NCBI GenBank assembly: GCA_027214125.1 | Contig: JAPWHF010000006.1 | Coordinates: 62,001 to 126,000 of the forward strand | Direction: 5' to 3' | DNA from: Zoogloeaceae bacterium G21618-S1 | GTDB taxonomy: Bacteria; Pseudomonadota; Gammaproteobacteria; Burkholderiales; Rhodocyclaceae | DNA: 64,000 bases | Part shown: one piece after another, positions 58,960 through 64,000 of the stretch | Position numbering within the stretch: position 1 is the first letter of the stretch | How the letters are laid out: the number at the start of each line of letters is the position of its first letter | Notes under the pieces: generated by a model | The model's input: the letters and a program-made list of their open reading frames with translations, nothing else | What the model was told of the DNA's origin: nothing | Database searches by the model: none | Program-made: the position numbers and the translations under genes

Positions 58960-58966
58960 GGTCGAT

Positions 58967-59755
58967 ATGAGCGACGTCCTGAAGAAAATACTTACTGTCA
59001 AAGCGGATGAGGTGGCAGCCGGCAAACAGGCGTATTCACTCGCCGAGCTGACCGCAGCCGCCGGCGCACAGGCGCCGACGCGCGATTTCGCGGGTGCCCT
59101 GCGTGCCAAGATTGCGGCCGGCCAGTCGGCGGTGATCGCCGAGGTGAAGAAGGCCAGCCCGTCCAAGGGCGTGATCCGCGCCGACTTCCGCCCGGCCGAG
59201 ATCGCCCGTGCCTATGCGGCGGGGGGGGCGGCCTGTTTGTCGGTGCTGACTGACGCGCAGTTTTTCAAAGGCCATGCCGACTATCTGCGCGAGGCGCGCG
59301 CCGCGTGCGCGCTGCCGGTGCTGCGCAAGGATTTCATGATCGATCCGTGGCAGGTCTTCGAGGCCCGCGCCATGGGCGCCGACGCCATCCTGCTCATCGT
59401 CGCCGCGCTGTCGCTGGCGCAGATGCAGGAGATGGAAGCGGTGGCCGAGTCGCTCGGCATGGCGGTGCTGGTTGAGAGTCACGATGCCGGCGAGCTCGAC
59501 GTGGCGCTGCAGTTGCGCACGCCGCTGATCGGCATAAACAACCGCAATCTGCGCACGTTTGACGTGTCGCTGGACACCACGCTCGACCAGCTCGACCGCA
59601 TTCCGGCCGACCGGCTGGTGATCACCGAGTCGGGCATTCTCGCGCCCGCCGACGTGCAGCGTATGCGCGAACATCAGGTCAATGCTTTCCTCGTCGGCGA
59701 AGCCTTCATGCGCGCAGACGATCCGGGCGCGGCATTGCAGAGCCTGTTTGGCTAA
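58967..59755 (+). CDS. trpC: indole-3-glycerol phosphate synthase
   Basis: A 262-residue TIM-barrel enzyme closing the indole ring. Motifs: [14 protein letters not shown] (catalytic Lys and Glu), [44 protein letters not shown] and [12 protein letters not shown]. The start ATG 58967 (MSDVLKKIL) is 7 bp after trpD; a longer open frame upstream runs through trpD in another frame. It is a stand-alone TrpC without the TrpF domain found in E. coli. tamB follows after 9 bp. Confidence 0.97.
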   Translation: MSDVLKKILTVKADEVAAGKQAYSLAELTAAAGAQAPTRDFAGALRAKIAAGQSAVIAEVKKASPSKGVIRADFRPAEIARAYAAGGAACLSVLTDAQFFKGHADYLREARAACALPVLRKDFMIDPWQVFEARAMGADAILLIVAALSLAQMQEMEAVAESLGMAVLVESHDAGELDVALQLRTPLIGINNRNLRTFDVSLDTTLDQLDRIPADRLVITESGILAPADVQRMREHQVNAFLVGEAFMRADDPGAALQSLFG

Positions 59756-59764
59756 GGTTTGATC

Positions 59765-62700
59765 ATGGCCGCCGACGCGCAGCCGACCCCAAAACGCCGC
59801 CGCTGGCCGTGGGCGGTGCTCGGCGGCTTGGTGCTGCTGCTCGGCGCGGTGCTGGCCGTGCTCGGTTGGTTGCTGACCACGTCGTCGGGCCTCGAACGCC
59901 TGGTGCGCACGGCGGTGGATTACAGTGACGGGCAGTTGCGCATCGAGGGCGCCGAGGGGCGCCTGACCGGCCCGCTGCAGATCCGCCGCCTGTCGCTCAC
60001 TACCCCGACGCTGCAGTTGCAACTCGACGCGCTGGCGCTGGACTGGTCGCCCGCGGCCTTGTTCGAGCGTCGCGTGCATATTCGTTCCTTGTCGCTCGAC
60101 AGCCTGCGCTTCGCTACCGCGCCCTCCGACGCGCCGGGCGAGTCGCCCGCCTTGCCGGACTCGCTGGCGCTGCCGGTCGCTATTCAGGTTGACCGCTTGA
60201 CGCTCGGCCGCCTGGCGCAAGAAGCCTTCCCGTTCGACCCCGCCACACCAGCCGGCACACTGCTGATCGACACCCTGGCCTTGAGCCTTACCTCCGGTGC
60301 CGAGGTGCATCGCTTGGTGCTCGACTCGGTGGGCACCCCGGTCGGCCCGGCGAAGGGCGAGCTGTCGCTCGGTGTCGCGGCGCCACATCCGACCCAACTG
60401 ACGGCCACACTGGCTGGCCAGTTCGGCGAGTACGCGATGGATGTGGCGCTCGTGGCGCGCGGTCCGCTGGCGGCGCTGGATACCACCGCGACTGTCACGC
60501 GTGAGACGACCGAAGTCGTCGTCGCGACGCAGCTCAAGCCTTTCGAAGCCATGCCGGTCGATCGGATCGTCCTGACCGGTGAGCGCATCAACCCGGCGCA
60601 GTGGGCCGCCAGCGCACCGACAGCGCTGATGCGTATCGAGAGCACGCTGACGGTGACTGGCGACATGACGGCCCCGCAACTGAGTGGCCCGCTGAGCGTC
60701 AGCAACGCCGACAGCGGCGCCTGGGATGCCGGCAAGCTGCCGCTGCAGCAACTCGACGCGCAACTGCAACTGAGCGCTGCGCAGGTCATGGTGAGCGACT
60801 TGCGCGCGCGGCTCGCCGGCAAGGGCAGCGTCGCCGGGGCGATCGACTGGGCGCCGTCGGACGATCCCGCCGGCCAGCTCAACGCCAGGCTCACGCTGGC
60901 CGACATCGATTTGCAGGCGCTGGACGCGCGCTTGCCCGACTCGCACATGAAGGGGCAGCTCGATGCCGCCGCCAGTGCCGGCAAGCAGACGCTGTCCGGC
61001 ACGCTCAGCGACCCGCGCCTGCAGGCGACGCTGGCGGTGAATCACGCCGACGACCGCGTCACCATCGAGACGCTGGCGCTCAAGCGCGACAAGAGCCGGG
61101 TGGTGGCGACCGGGCATCTGAACACCACCGGCGTGCAGACCTTCGAGCTTGATCTCAAACTCACCGCGCTCGACCCCAAGCAGCTGTGGGCGGACGCGCC
61201 ACCGGCCACCATCAACGGTGATCTGAAAGTGGCCGGCCAGCTCGATGATTTGCAAGGGCGGGTGAGCTATCGGCTTATCGACAGCGTGCTTGATGGTAAG
61301 CCGCTGGCCGGAGAGGGCGCGCTGCGCTGGCGGGGCGAACGGCTGTCGGAGGTGGCGGCGTGGTTGCGTCTGGCGGGCAACCGGGTCGACGCCACGGGCG
61401 CCTGGGGAGCCAAGGCCGATGTGCTGGATGTGCGCGTGAATGCGCCAGAGTTGGCCGCGTTGGGGCTGGACGTGTCGGGCGTGGCGCGGCTCGACGGGCA
61501 GATCAGTGGCGGGCTGAAAACACCGGCGGGGCGCTTTACCGCCTCGGCCGAAAAGCTGCGCCTGCCGGGCGCATTGAGACTGCAAAGCCTGACGGCCGAT
61601 GTGTCGCTGGGCGAAGGGTTGGACGGTCCGATCTCCCTGGCCATTGGCGGTCAGGACTTGCGCACCCAAGCCAAGGGGCCGGCGCTGCTGGAGCGTTTTG
61701 CGCTGACTGCCGACGGCCGTCGCCAGCAGCATGTGATCGAATTGTCGGTGGCTGCCGGCAGCGGCGAGGCCATCGACGCACGCCTGCGTGGCGGCCTGAG
61801 CGAGGCCATGGCCTGGCGCGGAACGATCGAGTCGCTCGCGCTGGCCGGACGCTTGCCGCTGAAACTGACCGCTCCGGTGGAACTGGAGGCGAGCGACAAG
61901 CGGGTGCGCCTGTCACGCGCGGCGCTGCGCACCGACGATGGGGGCCAGTTGGTCCTCGAGCAGACGGACTGGACGCCGGGCGCCGTCGTGGCCAAGGGCC
62001 ACATGAGCGGTCTGTTGCTGGGTCTCGAAACTCGCCCCGACCAACCCCCCAAGCGCGGTCAGGGCGAATTGCAACTCGGCGGCGACTGGGATGTGCAGCT
62101 CGGCGAGACCGCGCGCGGCACCGTGCATGTGTTTCGCGAGTCGGGTGATCTGGTGCTCACCGGTGACACGGTGTTGCGCTTTGGCCTGACCGAATTCGAT
62201 GTGCTGGCCAACATCGACAACACCCAGCTGGCGCTCAGTCTCAATGCCAAGGGGAGCACGCTCGGCACGCTTGCCGGTTCGGCGACGGCCCGGCTCAAGA
62301 AGGGCGCGGCCGGTTGGCAGCTGGATGGGCAAGGCCCGTTGCTGGGCTCGGCTGTGCTCGATATCCCGGCGATTGGCTGGTTTGGCGCGCTGGTGAGTCC
62401 GGCCGTGCGCACCGACGGCAAGCTGCGCACCGAGTTCTCGCTCAGCGGCACGCCCGACGCACCGGTGGGCGTGGGCCGGGTCACCGGCGATGATCTGGCG
62501 ATCGGAATCGCCGATGAGGGGTTGCGTCTGACGGGCGGCAAGCTGATCGCCGATTTCGACGCCAACCAATTGCGTATCGATACACTGAGCTTCACCTCGC
62601 CCAGCCGCGTGGCGCCGCGCGACCGGCGCGTCAATTATGCCGCGCTCACCAGAACCCCCGGCCAGCTCACCGCCAGCGGCGCGATGAGCTTGAAGGACGG

Positions 62701-63700
62701 CGATGGCCAGATCCGCTTCGAGGCCGACCGTCTGCCGATCTTCCAGCGCGCCGACCGCTGGCTGGCGGTCAGCGGCAAGGGCAGGATCGAAACGCGCTGG
62801 GATGCGCCGTCGCTCGAAGCCAGCTTCCGCGCCGACGGGGGCTATCTTGAGTTTGCCAGGTCGCCCGCGCCGAGCCTTTCAGACGATGTGGTGATTCTCG
62901 GCGACGAGCCGTCGGTGTCGAACCGTGCGCTCAAGGCGCGCGTCGAGGTCGATCTGGGTGAGCAGTTGTATTTGTCGGCGCTGGGGCTCGACACCCGGCT
63001 GGCGGGCAAGTTGCTGCTGCAGGCGAAGGCCGGCGACGCGCTACGCGCCACCGGTACGGTCAAGACGGTCGGCGGCAGTTTTGAGGGCTACGGGCAGAAG
63101 CTGAATATCACCCGCGGCCAGGTGAATTTCATTGGTCCGCTGGATAACCCTGGCCTCGATGTGCTGGCTGTGCGCTCGGGCTTGGAGGTCGAGGCCGGGA
63201 TGTCGATCACCGGCACGGTACGTCGGCCGCACATTCAGTTGGTGTCGACGCCCGATGTGCCAGACGCCGAAAAACTCGGCTGGATCGTGCTCGGCCGCAA
63301 GCCGGATGAGTCGGGTGGTGCCGATCTGGCCTTGCTGTTGCCGGCCGCACAGGCCTTGCTTGGCGGGCCAGGCGGCGGTGTGACCCAGGAACTGGCGAGC
63401 GGGCTCGGCTTGGATGAGATCTCGCTCGGGCAGGGCGAGTTGAACAGCGTCAGTCGCGGCGCAACCAGCGCGGTGGTCGGCGGGGGTAGCCGTATCGACA
63501 GCGGTGCGACGACCAGCGGCCGGGTGCTTACACTTGGCAAACGGCTATCGGCCACTACCACCATTTCCTTCGAGCAAAGCCTGTCGGGCGTGGCGCAGAT
63601 CGTCAAGCTCACTCATCAACTGACCCGCAGTCTGTCTGTAGTGGGTCGTGCTGGCACCGACAATGCCGTCGATCTGCAGTGGAGCATGAGCTTCCGATAG
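59765..63700 (+). CDS. tamB: translocation and assembly module protein TamB
   Basis: A 1311-residue AsmA-superfamily protein. An N-terminal transmembrane helix (about residues 16-40, WPWAVLGGLVLLLGAVLAVL) is followed by a very long beta-taco periplasmic region and the DUF490 C-terminal domain (FEGYGQKLNITRGQVNFIGP, then PHIQLVSTPDVPDAEKLGWI and the C-terminal SMSFR ending). TamB links the inner membrane to outer-membrane TamA and, with YhdP, carries phospholipid outward. Its partner TamA is not next to it; trpC is directly upstream. The ATG at 59765 is used; a TTG at 59759 is alternative. Confidence 0.93.
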   Translation: MAADAQPTPKRRRWPWAVLGGLVLLLGAVLAVLGWLLTTSSGLERLVRTAVDYSDGQLRIEGAEGRLTGPLQIRRLSLTTPTLQLQLDALALDWSPAALFERRVHIRSLSLDSLRFATAPSDAPGESPALPDSLALPVAIQVDRLTLGRLAQEAFPFDPATPAGTLLIDTLALSLTSGAEVHRLVLDSVGTPVGPAKGELSLGVAAPHPTQLTATLAGQFGEYAMDVALVARGPLAALDTTATVTRETTEVVVATQLKPFEAMPVDRIVLTGERINPAQWAASAPTALMRIESTLTVTGDMTAPQLSGPLSVSNADSGAWDAGKLPLQQLDAQLQLSAAQVMVSDLRARLAGKGSVAGAIDWAPSDDPAGQLNARLTLADIDLQALDARLPDSHMKGQLDAAASAGKQTLSGTLSDPRLQATLAVNHADDRVTIETLALKRDKSRVVATGHLNTTGVQTFELDLKLTALDPKQLWADAPPATINGDLKVAGQLDDLQGRVSYRLIDSVLDGKPLAGEGALRWRGERLSEVAAWLRLAGNRVDATGAWGAKADVLDVRVNAPELAALGLDVSGVARLDGQISGGLKTPAGRFTASAEKLRLPGALRLQSLTADVSLGEGLDGPISLAIGGQDLRTQAKGPALLERFALTADGRRQQHVIELSVAAGSGEAIDARLRGGLSEAMAWRGTIESLALAGRLPLKLTAPVELEASDKRVRLSRAALRTDDGGQLVLEQTDWTPGAVVAKGHMSGLLLGLETRPDQPPKRGQGELQLGGDWDVQLGETARGTVHVFRESGDLVLTGDTVLRFGLTEFDVLANIDNTQLALSLNAKGSTLGTLAGSATARLKKGAAGWQLDGQGPLLGSAVLDIPAIGWFGALVSPAVRTDGKLRTEFSLSGTPDAPVGVGRVTGDDLAIGIADEGLRLTGGKLIADFDANQLRIDTLSFTSPSRVAPRDRRVNYAALTRTPGQLTASGAMSLKDGDGQIRFEADRLPIFQRADRWLAVSGKGRIETRWDAPSLEASFRADGGYLEFARSPAPSLSDDVVILGDEPSVSNRALKARVEVDLGEQLYLSALGLDTRLAGKLLLQAKAGDALRATGTVKTVGGSFEGYGQKLNITRGQVNFIGPLDNPGLDVLAVRSGLEVEAGMSITGTVRRPHIQLVSTPDVPDAEKLGWIVLGRKPDESGGADLALLLPAAQALLGGPGGGVTQELASGLGLDEISLGQGELNSVSRGATSAVVGGGSRIDSGATTSGRVLTLGKRLSATTTISFEQSLSGVAQIVKLTHQLTRSLSVVGRAGTDNAVDLQWSMSFR

Positions 63701-63857
63701 GGCAGCGCGGCAAGCGCTATGGCGCGTGCATTGCGTCGGCGATTTTCGACGTCGGCGCTTGGTGCATCCTCGAGTGCCAATGGCTTGATATTTGTCGTGT
63801 TTGGCTGTGGCATCGGCGCGGCAAAATGGTGGATTGTCTGTTTGCGACGAGGTCTGC

Positions 63858-64000
63858 ATGTCTGTTCACGGTATTCCCGAGAAAGTCTCGATTGGCCTGA
63901 TCGCTCGGTCACTGCGCCACGGCTGGCACGATTTTCTCGATATGGCCGCGGTCAGCATGGGCTTTGCGGCCTGTTTCGTGGTGATCGGCATCGTGTTGAT
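63858..64000 (+). CDS. DUF2189-like membrane protein, N-terminal fragment
   Basis: The frame begins at ATG 63858 (GAGG six bases upstream) and runs off the window. It encodes 47 complete residues: IGLIARSLRHGWHDFLDMAAVSMGF, that is LRHGWHDF followed by AAVSMGFAACF and a first hydrophobic helix. The arrangement of RGW-like motif, aromatic residues and helix resembles DUF2189 membrane proteins. The 157-bp gap after tamB shows no clear signal. The assignment is tentative. Confidence 0.55.
   Translation, partial: MSVHGIPEKVSIGLIARSLRHGWHDFLDMAAVSMGFAACFVVIGIVL

Noticed and set aside
59036-61732. An 898-codon minus-strand open frame opposite trpC and tamB
   Set aside because: It spans two genuine genes on the other strand and has a composition typical of antisense GC-rich frames.

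Overview
The window is one contiguous piece of a GC-rich betaproteobacterial chromosome, most likely from the Rhodocyclales (Azoarcus/Thauera/Zoogloea-like). This placement is inferred from three things: the gene order rnpB-mraZ-rsmH-ftsL-ftsI-murE-murF-mraY-murD-ftsW-murG-murC-murB-ddl-ftsQ-ftsA-ftsZ-lpxC, a single-chain indolepyruvate:ferredoxin oxidoreductase, and several small conserved proteins typical of that group. Almost everything is core genome. No insertion sequence, prophage, CRISPR array or defence island was seen.

Bases 1-21100 carry the end of an EAL protein, a small lipoprotein, a UgpB-like binding protein coupled to a glycerophosphodiesterase (ugpQ), ispB, tRNA-Pro(CGG), glnE (minus strand), the giant AsmA-family protein YhdP, a nitrilase-family amidase, tldD, a secreted protein with two NarX/PilJ-type sensor boxes, a radical SAM protein, an orphan PAS histidine kinase, and the ferredoxin oxidoreductase with a divergent Lrp/AsnC regulator. 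Bases 21100-26520 hold dolP-diaA-yraN facing rsmI, then pyrC, a lipoprotein, a DUF3025 gene and the RNase P RNA.

Bases 26520-45650 are the division and cell-wall (dcw) cluster followed by lpxC. Most genes overlap by 4-11 bp, so translation is probably coupled along the cluster. Upstream of mraZ is a 10-bp-phased series of GTG boxes, the expected MraZ operator. The most unusual gene is the one in the murB position. It is full length and in frame, but the three catalytic positions of MurB and its GSxFxNP motif appear to be missing, so a working MurB should lie elsewhere in the genome. A 20-bp inverted repeat with an AT-rich loop sits between ftsA and ftsZ, and a long hairpin sits between ftsZ and lpxC.

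Bases 45650-64000 contain dciA with an uncharacterised membrane protein (minus strand), secA, an HDOD-GAF protein, argJ (codon use and strand skew unlike its neighbours), a 430-bp gene-free stretch rich in inverted repeats, a methyltransferase, apaG, rpe-gph, a tryptophan operon (candidate Trp-rich leader, trpE-trpG-trpD-trpC), the giant protein TamB, and the start of a DUF2189-like membrane protein. Functionally the window covers envelope building (dcw genes, lpxC, secA, yhdP, tamB, dolP), nitrogen control (glnE) and amino-acid and pyrimidine synthesis (argJ, trp genes, pyrC).
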